A stretch of 64,000 nt of DNA. Source: Agrypnia vestita. Its lineage: Eukaryota; Arthropoda; Insecta; Trichoptera; Phryganeidae. Below the pieces are notes generated by a model, which was not told the origin of the DNA, did not search any database, and saw only the letters and a list, made by a program, of their open reading frames with translations. The stretch covers positions 1-64,000 of the forward strand of contig JADDOH010004028.1 in the NCBI GenBank assembly GCA_016648135.1, read 5' to 3'. Position numbers and translations under genes: made by a program. This document shows positions 12,004 through 24,600 of the stretch, in pieces (the first letter of the stretch is position 1; the number at the start of each line of letters is the position of its first letter).

Positions 12004-14482
12004 GCCACTACTCCAGTTCTGCGTCTAATTTTATCATTTTTTATTCTCTCTTAGGCTTATACCCAGCATGGATCTCTCCGAGGACCGTTGCGTGCATTTG
12101 ATCTTTTCTACTTGTGAAGAGGATGACCAAACAGCAAACATCGAAGGCAGTGGTGAATAGCACAAACCAGCAGTGCTGAACAGCATAAACCAACAGGACA
12201 GCGGAGCTGGGATAGAAATATGCTAAAATGGAGAGATTTACTAAGATATATCTACCTTAGAGATCTAATACTGGTGGGAAACAGTATAAAACAGATCACT
12301 GAGAAAAATCTCTTAAGAGGCCCTTAGCCTCGGGGACCCCCACTAGTGGTTCGATTCGATTAAACAAACAAAATAAATAAAAAGTTCTGTAAGACTTTTA
12401 CGCAGGTTGTCCGATTCTTTAACGTCGTATTTACTTAAAATCATTAATTTCTTTATATAACAAATTTATATTTAAAATTTCCTTTTTTTGGTATAGGTAA
12501 TAGATAAGAGACCCTTCGATCCATTCATGCCATAAACCACGTTAAACATCATGAAAAAAGTATTTACACAACCGTAATAAAGTTGTCTAATAAGTATTCA
12601 TTAATAAATTGATTAAATATCATTTGCACGTGGCGAAAGCTCATCAAAATAATCAAAAGCTTTGCATTCCCAGGCCGCCAGAAGACAAAGTCGGAAATTT
12701 CCGGTAATCTTTGAACGCGCATCCTGTGACTACCATTACCAAAGGAAATGTTCCCAGAATTGTCTCGTGTGGAATATTAAAAAGACTTTCCGTACGTCTC
12801 CACGACAGTGCGATTAATATCCACGGGTGTGTGAGTACGTTTGACTCGATCTTTGAATCGCAATGTCGTATATCAAATATCACGAACATGAAACGTCATT
12901 GAATAATGCAGACTCGCATCTAGGTTGCAACACATCGGGCAAGCAATAACTCCACACAAAAGGTAATAAAAGCTATCGCCTTATCAGCGGATTTGTTAAG
13001 CACAAACAGTATTTGAGGTCTGCGTACACGAGTATAATCTCGAAGGCAGAGCGCACAATGAAAAAGAGATAGCCTACTTTACCTTGAATTGTTTTGATAT
13101 GATTTTTTCAACGCAACACTGCATATATTTAATGATTGCGTATTTTTTACCGAAATACCAAATCACCGTGCACGGATTAAGAAGACTTTTCGGCATTCCC
13201 AATTGGCCCTAGAAAAAGAACTAGTGTACGGGGATTTGAATATTCATAATTTAAGATGTGTAGTAATTTAAGATAGAGGAAGACTTTATTCCGTACAATA
13301 CACACTGATAACAAGGTGAGGACATGAAGAGGCCAGGCGGTGGGAAGAGGATGTTAATATTTAGAGCAGGATCTTGAATAGTTGACAAGGAATATTAAAC
13401 ATATAATGCCTAGGGTAGAGGTAGTCTCTAGAGGGGAGGTGGTTTTTTGTGTTTTGTGAAGGATCCCAAAGTGTTAGTATGAAAAATTTGGTTTACATCT
13501 ATCAAAGGGTATACGACTCTATAGAGAACAAACAGATGTTATGTTTTGTATTACAAAGATGGTAAAAATTGTAAGACATATAGTAAAGTAGAAAAAAATA
13601 TCACCATGGGAGAAATTGTCAGATATGTTGTATAATATTATTATTTTAGAAATGATGTACTATTTCAACTTTCAAAATAAATAAGAACTCTGATCAAATC
13701 AGATACGTTCATAAACAGTGCATTTTTTTAATATTCCAAGACTATCTATGTCGTTGGTAAAATTGTTTAACATTATAATTAATTATCTTATTGATAAAAT
13801 TGTTTAGTATTATAATTAAACAATCATAATCCTAAAATAAGGAAAAATCAAGAATGTAGATGTAGAATTTTCAATAAAGGAAATCTCCACTTTTTCAATT
13901 CCATAAATAATAACCTAGAAAAGTAGTTTTTGAAAGGTCTTGGTAAAATTCGGACCTGCATTAGTTGCAGACCTAGACTTGAAATATCTACCCGTTAAGT
14001 ATGGTTTGACAAACATAAATCTCTCGGATAGGTTTATCTCACTAAATGAAAGCGAAAGTGGCACTTGGGACTTAGAATTAATTCGTTTATGATTTTAACG
14101 TAATACATAATACGACGATTTATTACTACCATGCGGGAAATGAGACGTACGGGATATGAGGAAGTAACATTTTCGAAATACAACGTATAAGGTATAGAAT
14201 AATTAATCATGATTTACATGCTCAAATGTGGCGCCATTTACAATCGTCAGCCGGTCATGGCTAAGATGTTTCTATACAACGCAAGACATGATGGAGAAAG
14301 AATCTCACCTCAAAAATTCAAATATGTAATGTTAGGGCCTAACTATTAATAATAATCGCCCAGTTCGACCATCCAGTGTTTGGTTATTCATACACCCACG
14401 AAAACGTTGATCGATTCCTTTGTTATTTTAAAAATACTAGCTAATGAATTTTATACATCGAATTGAATTTCATTAAGCTTAT
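12004..14482. other. No gene; possible retroelement 3' end at left
   Basis: Positions 12050-12380 are less AT-rich and end in AAACAAACAAAATAAATAAA, which could be a retroelement 3' end, but no coding remnant is recognised. The rest shows nothing. Opposed frames at 12653-12902 overlap each other and have no domain. Confidence 0.35.
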
Positions 14483-15239
14483 AGCCATGTATTCACTAGG
14501 GGACAAATCGCGAAACATTCCGCTCGGCATGTGGCATCAACATCTACGCTCATGTTTCGGGGACAATGACGCGGTCCTTTGACGTGTACACACCGGGACT
14601 CGCATATCTTGTCGCGGAAATATCATGAGGTTACGATGACAGCTGCGGTATCTCATTTGGCGAAAACGGGGTTCAGCGCAATTCGAAATGTTTTTTTGGG
14701 TCGCAATTTCAAATTAACGAGGTTTTACTGTAGTAAATTGAATATTATTAAAAACAAGGTCCTTTTAGCAAATAATTATTGTTTTCCAGACGTCGCGGAA
14801 ATATATCGCCCTGTGAGGTTATGATGATAGCCGCGTATCTGTTTATGTTAATGAGTTTATCGAAAAGTAAGAGGAGAAAAAAGGGGAGAATGCGAAATTA
14901 TTTACTGCAAACAGAAAGAACGATGGACATTCTATGCGATCTTCGATCGATACAGCTCGATGAGTTCAAGAACGATTTCGTTTCCCCGCATTGTCATCTT
15001 GACAGATACAGCGCATGCGTATTCACTTGTAAATATACCACGTGGTACTGACGCTCCGCGGAATGTTGCAGTGAGTACGCTCGGGTACCGTGCGCATGGC
15101 AACGTTGCCAGGGCACGTAGAAATGTCGCGCTATGTTGTGCGCGAGGTCGCGGAATACCGCACGACGTTGCAACGTCACGTAGACTCTATGCCGCGCGTG
15201 CTGTTGAGGGACAATTTGTCCCCTAGTGAATACATGGCT
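14483..15239. mobile_element. Non-autonomous DNA element with long inverted ends, CpG-rich
   Basis: The first 26 or so bases (AGCCATGTATTCACTAGGGG then ACAAAT) reappear inverted at the right end. The interior is unusually rich in CpG and short inverted repeats and encodes no transposase that I recognise. TAT flanks both ends, a possible 3-bp target duplication. A pogo-like end lies inside. Blocks near 14608-14654 and 14792-14842 (TCGCGGAAATAT..GAGGTTA) are duplicated around it. Confidence 0.65.
14672..14736. mobile_element. Pogo-like terminal fragment nested in the CpG-rich element
   Basis: The sequence with AATTCGAAATG, a T-run, GGGTC and TTAACGAGGTTTTACTGTA matches the right end of the pogo-like element at 44388-45284. 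Only one end is present. Confidence 0.55.
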
Positions 15240-15289
15240 TATTTCAGAACAACATTTATTGGCTACTCAAAATACGCGTTCACTAACTG

Positions 15290-15772
15290 TTGACAGGAAA
15301 ACAAAGATCACCCTCTACAAAACTATCACAAGAACGGTAGTGATGAAATACGGGTGCGAAGCACGGACAATGACAGCAAAATCTGCGGAGATGCTGGACA
15401 TATTTAAAAGAAGAGTGCTACGCAAAATCCTGGGACCCGTGTAAAAAGGCGAAACTTGGAGAATAAGATACAACGACAAGCTATGTAACATTTTCAAGGC
15501 TGCCAAGCTGTCTGTACACACTCGACTAAGTAGGCTGATATGGGCGGGGCATGTGCAGAGAATACCGTCGTCGCGGATGCCCAGGAGGGTCCTCAAGGGA
15601 CAACCGGGTGGAAGAAGAGAGTCGGCAGACCAGGGCTGCGATGGAAAGACGAAGTCAGAAGGGATGCGGACCAAATACTGCGGGTGACAGACTGGAATGG
15701 AAGATAGGAGGAGTTGGACTGATGGAAGCTAAGGCCCAATATGAGCTATACAGCCGTTGAAGAAGAAGAATT
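15290..15772 (+). mobile_element. Non-LTR retrotransposon 3' end with GAA tail
   Basis: The plus strand encodes TKITLYKTITRTVVMKYGCE, then RRVLRKILGPV, a stop, WRIRYND.L, LIWAGHVQRI, and in a shifted frame GRPGLRWKDEVRRDADQIL. It ends GAAGAAGAAGAA near 15770. This is the C-terminal region of a non-LTR pol, broken by at least one stop and one frameshift. The RT core is absent. Confidence 0.8.
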
Positions 15773-16488
15773 GTTGACGTTGGGTGAATGTTAAATTTTT
15801 TAATAAAGTTCGTTCCAGTTTATTCAAATAATTTGAACACTTTATTTTACTTCCTTGAATCGGTTTATTGCATTTGTCGAGTAATTAGGACAGACTTATA
15901 TTCTTGGTATATGGTTGCATTCCTTTGGAAATATGTTCCATCTGACGATTTTAGCTCTAGAGTTTCAGTCAGTGACTGTGACTATCTAAATCTTCTAGAG
16001 AAACTTTTCAATACAGTCATTACATTGCATTTTTATAACTCAGAAAAAGTCCAAATAACCGATTAACGTTTAAGATTCTTAGGGACATATTATTTGCGAA
16101 TGGAGTTGTAACATAAGTATATTATACGGACGTGAACTTGACATTGTTAGGAAAATTCGATAAAAGGAACGTTGTTGTATTTAATTAAATACAATAAGGG
16201 TAGCGTGTTCACTTTACGCAGCCGCAACAAGGCTGCCGGTACCTATCTACTAGCGTGATGGCCTAATTTTTTTGTAATTTTGTGAAAAATTCTTTTATTT
16301 TAAAACAAGAACACAATCAAAGTGATTAAAAATAATAAATTTCCCATAAGCACGCTATATATCTACATCACTATGTACAATACACGTAAGAAGTAGAATA
16401 AGAAACATGGAGCCGACAAGCCAAAAATGGCTTGGCACGATCCGGTACTAAGAAAAAACTGTGTAATAAATTGTAATAATAATAATAC
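15773..16488. other. No gene recognised
   Basis: A 92-codon plus-strand frame follows the retrotransposon tail but has no domain or splice context that I recognise. Confidence 0.4.
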
Positions 16489-16827
16489 ATACAGGGTGTC
16501 TAATAGCTAGTAGCAAAAACTTTACTGGTGGATTTCTGCCTTGATAATGAGTCGAAAAGAAAATGTTGAAGCAACCGTGACCTAATATCAATAGTTATGG
16601 AGATGTACAATATCAAAGTTTGCATTTATTTTAAAAATATTTCTGACTTATTTTTTGCACAAAGTTGAACTACCATTACAGTAATGTATATCGATATTGA
16701 AAAATGCAAACGTTGATATTGTATAACTCCATGACTATTGACGTTGTTGGTTGCTTGAACATTTTCGATTCATAATCAAGGCAGGAATCCACCTGTTGTG
16801 GACTAGCCCGGTTACTCCCTGTATATA
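16489..16827. repeat. Palindromic MITE, copy 2 (both ends present)
   Basis: The ends read TACAGGGTGTCTAATAGC and, inverted at the right, TACAGGGAGTAACCGGGC. Both halves contain CCTTGAT.ATGAGTCGAAAA-type sequence in opposite orientation. TA-rich sequence flanks each end. It has no coding capacity. Confidence 0.8.
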
Positions 16828-16864
16828 AAAAAATAAATGATGAACATTGTGTACAGCCGCATTA

Positions 16865-17120
16865 GTTTATTTGGTTAACCAACCGGTTTCAGAAACTATC
16901 TTTCATATTTATTCATCAGGGTGATTTTACTTATTAAATGTCATTTTACCATAGTATTTTAAAAAATATTTATACAAACAGGTATTAGAGTTGTTATTTT
17001 TTAAATATTTTTCACAATAGAATTTTGTAAAAAATAGATAATATTGTTAAATGACGTATTAGTTTTTCACTACCCTGACGAGGGTAATGATGATTTCCGT
17101 AACCGGTCGGTTAGATAAAT
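16865..17120. repeat. Foldback element with CCGGTT..GAAA ends
   Basis: The left end reads TTTATTTGGTTAACCAACCG followed by GTTTCAGAAAC and an inverted CTGATGA. The right end is a diverged inverted copy with CTGACGAGGG, GATTTCC, GTAAC and CGGTCGGTTAG. The arms span about 55 bases each around an AT-rich centre. Confidence 0.65.
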
Positions 17121-18471
17121 AAACCCACTCCCCTTTTCTCAGGATAGCAATAAAGCCAAACAATCATGTCTTTACCGCTTTTTCTAACATTGCAAACTTC
17201 GTCAATTTTGACGTTTGACAAATGTCGTGATATTTTTCATAGAAATTTTACGCGTCCCAGCTCTTGTGTCCTAAAATATATTACAGTAATAAAATAACCT
17301 TGATATGCTGGGAATAGGGGGCCAAGTGGTTATACCCAAAATCCATCACATTTTTTTTATAATTGCATGACAGATTGCTCCATCTAAAGTGAAATTTATG
17401 AGGTGACTATCTTATATGGAAGCGACCGTCTGTCTGATACTTTTAATGCTGTCGTTAAATACATCGAAACGATCGCTCAGTTCGATTAAAAGTTGTACAC
17501 TACGCGTTATGGTGTGCCTGTTCATTACATCCGTTCTGCATTTTGGAACATGGATTAATGCGAGACCTCGATTACGAAAAAATTAATGAAAATGAATATC
17601 CACAATATATTTGCATTTAATATATATAACTATATTTTTTATTTTATAGTTATGCTATATAACACAAATAAACAAAAACAAAACACAAATAAAAAATGAG
17701 AGGAAAAATTAATTATAACAACCTCAGATAACAATTTGACAAGGTGCAATACATACATTTAATAATAAATATGCCCGCAATTAAAAGTAAATTTAAACAT
17801 TTCTTGGGAAGGGTTAGTTATGAGCGCGATTAAGTTAAATATAACCACCTCTAAACAGGAACTCGAAGACACGATTTCAATTATAAATTGTAAAAAAAAA
17901 TGGTGCTGTACCTAATTACGGTATCATTTATTTAATAAATAACAAATCTTCAGTAAGACTAACATCATATTATTAAAATGAAATTTACACCACAGCAGCA
18001 AAAAATGCTATTCTCCATATGGGTTTAATACCTCCGGAAACGGCATAGCAAGGTCACCTATATTTTTTTATGTAAATTCTAAATATATAATTACTTATTA
18101 ATTTAGGGCTTCACTTCATATTATAATTCAAAATAATAGGAAAGACACTTCTTATACCCATTTCCTCCAAGGCGAAGAGTTACATAAATGGTGGAGGTCG
18201 CATTGAAAAGTCATATATTATGTCTTTAGTTTAAAATACTTCAAAGAAAGGGGTATACTCGGAATATTTTCAGTTTTTCCAAATTTTTCAAGAACACAAT
18301 ACTGGATTTTATCCCCAGAGGGACATCATTAATCAAGATATATTATAGATGTCTCATGACTAGAGACTAAGCTATATTTTTAAGGATACTGCTTTAAGCT
18401 CCAATCAAAAATAAGCATACGTCATTTACAATAGTGACATTTGTATTGGATTAATGTAATGTAATTAGTAA
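17121..18471. other. No gene recognised
   Basis: AT-rich sequence with no supportable exon, RNA gene or repeat. Confidence 0.4.
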
Positions 18472-18530
18472 TGTGTTTCGCTTCTGTAATTGGGCTTCTT
18501 GGCCTGTTGAAGCGTAAAAATTAAAAAAAA
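18472..18530 (+). mobile_element. SINE 3' fragment
   Basis: GTGTTTCGCTTCTGTAATTG, then GGCTTCTTGGCCTGTTGAAG and an A-rich tail match the 3' part of the SINE at 11842-12003, here on the plus strand. The tRNA-like head is missing. Confidence 0.75.
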
Positions 18531-19764
18531 TGATGTAACCGTATTTTTTCGCATATATTGTATACATTATCAAAAAATGAAATTCCATATCCATAAAGCT
18601 TCTTTCTAAATCCTTGTGCAGGTTTACAAATGCTCTTAAATTACAAACTAATTATGTATCTATTAATATTAATATTAATACTAAACTTATAATATTGTAA
18701 ACAAAAAAATTAAATAAATACTGTTTTCATAATGTTTTTTTCTCAATGTAATCTCTCCAATAATTCAAAACCTTTCTTATTATGAAATTGTTTGTGTATT
18801 ACGGATATAATCTTAGAGTATATACATAATCATTATCGACTTAATTAAAATTCATTAAGCGTAATAAAAAATATATTTAATTAAATTCCACCAATATCCA
18901 ATAACCTCGTAAAAACAATCAATTTATAATATTTAAAAAAGGGACTACAATAGAAAGTCGAAGAATCGAAAATTAGAAATTTATCGACGAATGTGAGAAT
19001 AATAAACTTATAAAATCAGCCGCGTGTTGTCCATGTTAACACATTAACAATAAAATAAAAATGTCTTATTACCAAACGAATTAGATAAATGCATCCATCA
19101 ATACCGTGACTTCATATGACATGTTAACAAGCGTATGTTAACATGTCATCTGTTAGGAGATAACTTAATATTATTTAATTAGTGTGGAATGTCAAGTAGA
19201 CAAGAGTGAGTTTAAATACACCTCCTGTTCGAATGAGAAATTCTTCGAGTCGATACCGGATGGTTTTTATCGTAACGGCATCGAAAAACTTATAAAACGT
19301 TGGAAAGAAGTTGTAAATAATTAAGAAGAGTACATTATTGCCTAATTTGTTGTCGTTGTCCACCTCATTTGGAAAAATAGACACAATTTTTATGTTATAT
19401 ATATATGTATATAATGTACCGATATAATGTACCGGAAATAAATCAAAAGTAAACATAACATACTGAAATATTGAAAAGTAGATAAATAGTTGGATCACCT
19501 GGAACAAAACACGATGTATGGGATTCACAATTTCTAAAATCACTAATAATGGTTATGTATGGATCGATGGTGATCATAAATTTATTGATCCCTCGTTGAT
19601 CTTTAAATATATCCTAACGCACTTATACGCTAACTTTAAACTTTGGCGCGTACACACAAAATTAGTTTGATTGAGCATTAGTTTTTCCTTAATTTAAAAA
19701 ATTAGCAACTTTGTTTGAACCACATTGATCAAATGCTTTCTACAAAGTTTTTTAGTTTTTAAAA
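18531..19764. other. No gene recognised
   Basis: A 122-codon minus-strand frame (19175-19543) is rich in Phe, Ile and Tyr, as chance frames in AT-rich DNA are, and has no recognisable domain. Confidence 0.45.
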
Positions 19765-20006
19765 ATAAATAATTAAGAATGTCCATAGGTTTTCACGGCC
19801 GTTCAGAATCTTCTGTGTATAGTTTTCTGGGATATTCTGCCGTGTATATGTGACCATCTGGCCAACGTTTCGGATCCCGTTGCAGGGCTGATGTACATCA
19901 ACCATCATGATGGACCCTGCAATGGGATCCGAAACGTTGGCCAGAGAGGTCACCTATACACGGCAGAATATCCCAGAAAACTGTACACAGAAGATAAATA
20001 ATTAAG
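19765..20006. mobile_element. Palindromic insertion with 13-bp target duplication
   Basis: ATAAATAATTAAG occurs at 19765-19777 and again at 19994-20006. Between them a 216-bp insert folds on itself: TAGTTTTCTGGGATATTCTG near 19820 returns inverted near 19973, and GGCCAACGTTTCGGATCCC returns as GGGATCCGAAACGTTGGCC. A long, non-TA target duplication suggests target-primed retrotransposition instead of a cut-and-paste transposon. Inverted tandem partial copies are typical of Penelope-like elements, but no protein supports that. Confidence 0.75.
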
Positions 20007-21969
20007 TCCTACCATAAAGTTAATGTTTTAAACATCAAAAATATTCGATGAAAGTATTAAAAAATATACGTAGATTAGTAATATAGTTAAGTAAAGTTAT
20101 AGTTTTTAAGATGTAAAAATGTAATAATTAAAAAACAAACATTTTTAAGATGTAAAACTTCGAAATGTTATTTATACATACGGTGTACGTCGCTTGCGTC
20201 GTTGTGGACAGGAAAACGGGAGGCGTAATTTTGACGCTTTCAACAAAATATCCTTAATAATAAATTAAGTTTTTAATAACCAACGAACGTACGGCCCGAA
20301 AGGGTTGAAAACGATTTCATTATTTGAAACGGCGCATAAATTATTCAACGGACGGGGTGAGGTCAGTATTGATTTAATACAAAGGTTTGTGTGGCACATT
20401 AGCCGCGCGCGGCGGCCGACGAACGTTTGATGGTTCGAAATTGAGAAATTGCGTGTTGGACAGATAATTGAAATACGTACCGCGCACTAAGTTCGGGTAA
20501 TTGAGTCATTAATCAAAGAAATTTACGAAATATCAAGTGGGTGTAATGAATATCATATTTGGCATGAAAAATCGCCATCATCGCTGTACAACTAACGATG
20601 GGCAATACATCCAACTAATGGTGTTCTAAAATGTACACACAACAAATTGCATTATACAACGCTGCACATCCCACACACTCGCGCTGATGCGAGATGGGTG
20701 GAGATTTTATTTATTTATATAGCCGGCGAAGGTATTGCAAATGCGTAAATTTTTGCTAGTTAATAAAATTTTCTTAGAAATAAAACAAAAAACAAATAGG
20801 TTAAAATTTAAACTTCTCACCTCACACCACAACATGACTGTCAAATTACAATGAAATGCAGAACTATTCGAATGTGAGGAAGCGCAAAACGAACTAGTCG
20901 CAAGAACTGACAACTAGAGAAATATCAGCAGATTACAGTTAAATAATTATAAAAATATAAATTATTTAAAATTATAAAATGTTTATTAAATTGTGAAAAT
21001 AATATATTGTTTTTGTTGTGTTTCACACTGATGGGATTTTTATTTTATTTTTTTTATATTATTTTATTTGGGAAACATACAGTACAATTTTTTTTTATAC
21101 ATAATATCAAAAAAATATTCGTGAGTATGACCAGTAAAATTTTCTCGAAGCTGGTAAAAAAAAACTAAATAAAAAATAATGATAAAGAATATGTGATATG
21201 ATCACTTATATTAAAAATATATCTGAAATGGTCAAGCAACCATTTATGTTATAAGCCGATTTCACATGGAATGGCTTAATACTATTGGACAAATGTCTAT
21301 TTGTTTATAAAATATACATATGTACATGATAAAACTTCTTTCTGGAGTAAAATATACAAATTGTAAGTTAAAACACTATAATAAAAATTGGAATGCAGAA
21401 ACGCAAATAAATGCAGTTATTCTATAACATATTTTAAAATCCTTTTGCTACACGCAGTCAAAAGGTACATTTGTATAACAAAATAAATGCAAAATTTTGG
21501 CAATTTTTTATTCTGTTTTAACACCCTGTTATCAGGCATTTTGCATACACTCGTTTATCTATCAAAAACAAAAATAAGTTTAGTAAAAATGATCTCAAAA
21601 TAGAATCAGGAGACGGAAAATACCGAACTGAATGCTAATGAGCACATTTTTTGCACAAATCTAAAGGTACGAAAAGAACGAAACTATCAGATTTAATGAA
21701 GTAAACACACGCCACATACGATCCGTGGGTTGATAGCGCGTATTTAACAACACGCTACACCGATTTAACTAAACTATGAACAACAATGTTAAATGTTCAA
21801 TAGCTCAGTGCTTTTCATAAAGGTAGACAGGAAATAATAAGTCGGTGATCTAATCTAACTATTTCAGTGATAGAAAGTGGTAAGTGTGCAGGCGATGCTA
21901 ACTATGTTACCAAAGTGCGATTGTTTGTATTAGCGGTAAGGTTGCAATATTGATGTCATTTGTGTGTTT
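20007..21969. other. No gene recognised
   Basis: Nothing supportable. A short GC-rich patch (GCGCGCGGCGGCCGACGAAC near 20404) stands out against the AT-rich background. Confidence 0.4.
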
Positions 21970-22461
21970 CATATACGGGTTTATTTGGAAAACATTAAAA
22001 ACCTTGCAGGACTCTGCCTTGATTATGAGTCGAAAATGTCCAACCAACTACGACCTATTGACAATAATTATGGAGATATGCGAGATCAAAATTCGTATTT
22101 TTTTTCAATATTTCCTACTTAGTTTTTTTAAAACGTTCGACTATCATTACTATAACTTATATCGAATATGAAAAATTCATTCCCTTTGATACAAGTCAAA
22201 TAACATAATAAAAACCTTCGAATTCCAACTGAAATTTCTGCAGGGTTTTTATCATGTTATTTAACTTGTATTGAAACGAATGAATTTTTCGTAATCGATA
22301 TAAATTACTGTTATGATACAGAAATATTGAAAAAAATGCTAATATTGCATAACTCCATAACTATTGGAATTAGTTCACGGCTGCTTGAACATTTTCGACC
22401 CATAATCAAGCAGGAGTATAGTCCTGCGAGGTTACTAATTTTTTTTAAATAACCCTGTATA
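21970..22461. repeat. Palindromic MITE, copy 3
   Basis: The left half has GGTTTATTTGGAAAACATTA, TGCAGGACT and CCTTGATTATGAGTCGAAAA. The right half mirrors it and ends AAATAACCCTGTATA. Its ends match copy 4 (56970) better than copies 1 and 2, so the family has at least two end-types around a shared interior. Confidence 0.8.
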
Positions 22462-22536
22462 TATTCAACCTATATGAAAAAAAACAAGGAATTGTAAAAA
22501 CTTAACACACGCTTCACGAAACGAAGTATAGGTATA

Positions 22537-22903
22537 GATCTTTTCATATAATCTTGCAATTGAGTTAGTGTGGGTTCAGTATATGATACGCGCATTGTTT
22601 ACGGTTACGCCCCTCTCGTATCCATAAACTTAACACAACGAAACAATGTGCGTATTACGCACTGTACCCACATTAATGGGCTTACTATACGCACAAGTAT
22701 CACCACACTTTTGCATGTGCATGCCGGTTTGTAAACGGGGCACCGTGTACAAAACACCAACTACACGCACGTTTTCACACGGAACACCGTGAGTGTAGTT
22801 GGTTTTTTGTACACGGTGCAACCGGCATGCGCATGCAAAACTGTGGTAATACTTGAGCGTGTGGTAGGCCCATAACTCAATTGCAAGCTTATATGAAAAG
22901 ACA
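22537..22903. repeat. Large nested palindrome
   Basis: The outer arms are TCTTTTCATATAA..TTGCAATTGAGTT and their inverted copy at 22876-22903. The inner arms include CACCGTGTACAAAACACCAA and its inverse TTGGTTTTTTGTACACGGTG. The left side carries extra material with AACAATGTGCGTA, shared with 6896-7062. No gene lies in it. Confidence 0.75.
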
Positions 22904-23374
22904 AATAAGATATGCGGTTTGATTGTGCAAGAATGCAGTACCTACGCGCGATACTGATCCGCATTTTTTAAAAGTAGATTACTTATCAAATTTTTTAACT
23001 ACGTTTGTTCCGATTGCGCGATCACAGCAGGTGCTTTTTGAAAAGTTTAACTAGCAAGATTATTAAGATTGCGTCTGTACATTAGGGTGCTTCAAAAAAT
23101 ATTTTTTTATAGGGGCACGCTTTTCAGCAAGTCACTGCTAGCAGCGTAAATAGGCCACGGGTAGGTTGAACACATCCCTCTCCCGACCCCCTAAGTATTT
23201 ATTGTAAACAACAGGAAGCGTGTTTAAACGTGTTAGTATCACAATAACGTACTTTATGATATTAGACTGAATTTAAGATCGTGCCATATAATGGCGTCTA
23301 CCATTGAAGTGAATTATGAAAACTCGAAAAATGACATCTTTTTAATCTGTCTAAAGAGCTTGATGGCTTTGCAT
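22904..23374. other. No gene recognised
   Basis: No supportable feature. Confidence 0.4.
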
Positions 23375-23417
23375 ACTTCGATGATGAAGTTTTCTTGGAA
23401 AACTTCATCATCGAAGT
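23375..23417. repeat. Perfect 19-bp hairpin
   Basis: ACTTCGATGATGAAGTTTT, a 5-base loop (CTTGG) and the exact reverse complement. An A-rich tract built of short AAATAGAAAAT-like units follows at 23420-23475. Its design resembles the hairpin at 4077-4120 but the sequence is unrelated. Confidence 0.85.
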
Positions 23418-23475
23418 AAGATATTAAAATATTAAATAGAAAATAGAAAATATAAAATAGAAAATATTAAACAGA

Positions 23476-24244
23476 AGATGGTCATTGCCCTCGAATGTCA
23501 AGGTTTGGAAGATTCTCCAAAGCGAGAAACCTTTAAAAATGATCTTATTGTGGTTTAAAACTTTGTTACAAATCATATTATATTGATTTTTTCAAAAAAA
23601 TTACCATTCCGTGATTTTTTAACGAACGATTTAAGGGTCTTGAAGTATTATAATAAAGCTAATATATATGCAAACGTATAAAAAGGTGCCCGTATAATTT
23701 TTTTTTTTTTTTAATTTCATACATTTTTGCAGCACCTTACTGTACAGTGTATTAATTTCGTTTTCAAAATAAGTGTTTTGTGGTTTGATGGGGGCGATTT
23801 TCAAAATTTACAAGCCTCTTTTATATCATAAGAGAGTTTCTTCATGGCTTTTGCTATCTTCATCATCCCATTCCAAGAGTTATGGGAGTCTTTCTAGGTC
23901 TGCCTCATTCTCTATTTCCTTCCAAAATCCACTTAAATACTACGCGAGTCTTTTTTCATTAGTTTGCGTTATTATAACAATCATTTTTAGTTTCTATTCT
24001 ACAAACTCTATTCTACATACTCTACCCTACAACATTGTACGCTTCGTCAACAATTTTTACGTGATGAATATTATATATATAGATACCTAAATTTCCGCCG
24101 CAATGATAAAAATTATTTTCGTATAATATTGAACACCTGAGTAGTTGAAAATCAGAACCTACCTAAAGGCTACCGGCTATTTTTGGGGGCTATCATAGAA
24201 AACAATTTCACATATGGTTTGTAACTTGAATAAGCTGATTAGAT
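23476..24244. other. No gene recognised
   Basis: A 105-codon plus-strand frame at 23773 is rich in Ser, Phe and Tyr and has no recognisable domain. A T-run lies at 23699-23712. Confidence 0.4.
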
Positions 24245-24558
24245 AGAATAAAGAAAGGAGTGCTGAGATGGTTTGGTCGCGTGGAACGTATGAATGAGGA
24301 AAGGATTTTAAGAAAATATATGAGGCGAGTGTTGAAGGCAACAGGAATAGAGGGCGTCTGCGAAAGACCTGGTACGATCAGATACAACAAGTGTTTTAGG
24401 ATGGCCCTGTTAAAAGCCGCAACAACCGTAGAACTTGTATAAGAAGATGTATGAATGTGGCCGAAGCAAAAGTGGTGTGCCAGGATAGAAGATTGTGGCG
24501 TTCAATCATCTCTGCCTACTCCTGCGGGGAAACGGCGTGATGGTTAGTTAGTTAGTTA
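24245..24558 (+). mobile_element. Non-LTR 3' end, TTAG-tail family
   Basis: The plus strand reads VLRWFGRVERMNEERILRKY, frameshifts into the RLRKTWYDQIQQVF-like block, then a 3' UTR and a GTTAGTTAGTTA tail at about 24545-24556. It is the only copy of this family here on the plus strand, and its tail is the cleanest. Confidence 0.85.
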
Positions 24559-24600
24559 TAAAGCTAATATTTCCGCTATAATAATATAAATATCTAGGGT

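Noticed and set aside
12653..12902. Overlapping frames of 78 and 63 codons on opposite strands
   Set aside because: They mirror each other and share no feature with any known family. Chance is the simplest explanation.
15226..15444. Intact retrotransposon ORF
   Set aside because: The frame meets a stop after LGPV and then shifts. Only the C-terminal end of the pol is present, so it is a dead fragment.
19175..19543. 122-codon minus-strand frame
   Set aside because: Hydrophobic, Phe/Tyr/Ile-heavy composition expected from AT-rich DNA. No signal or domain is recognised.
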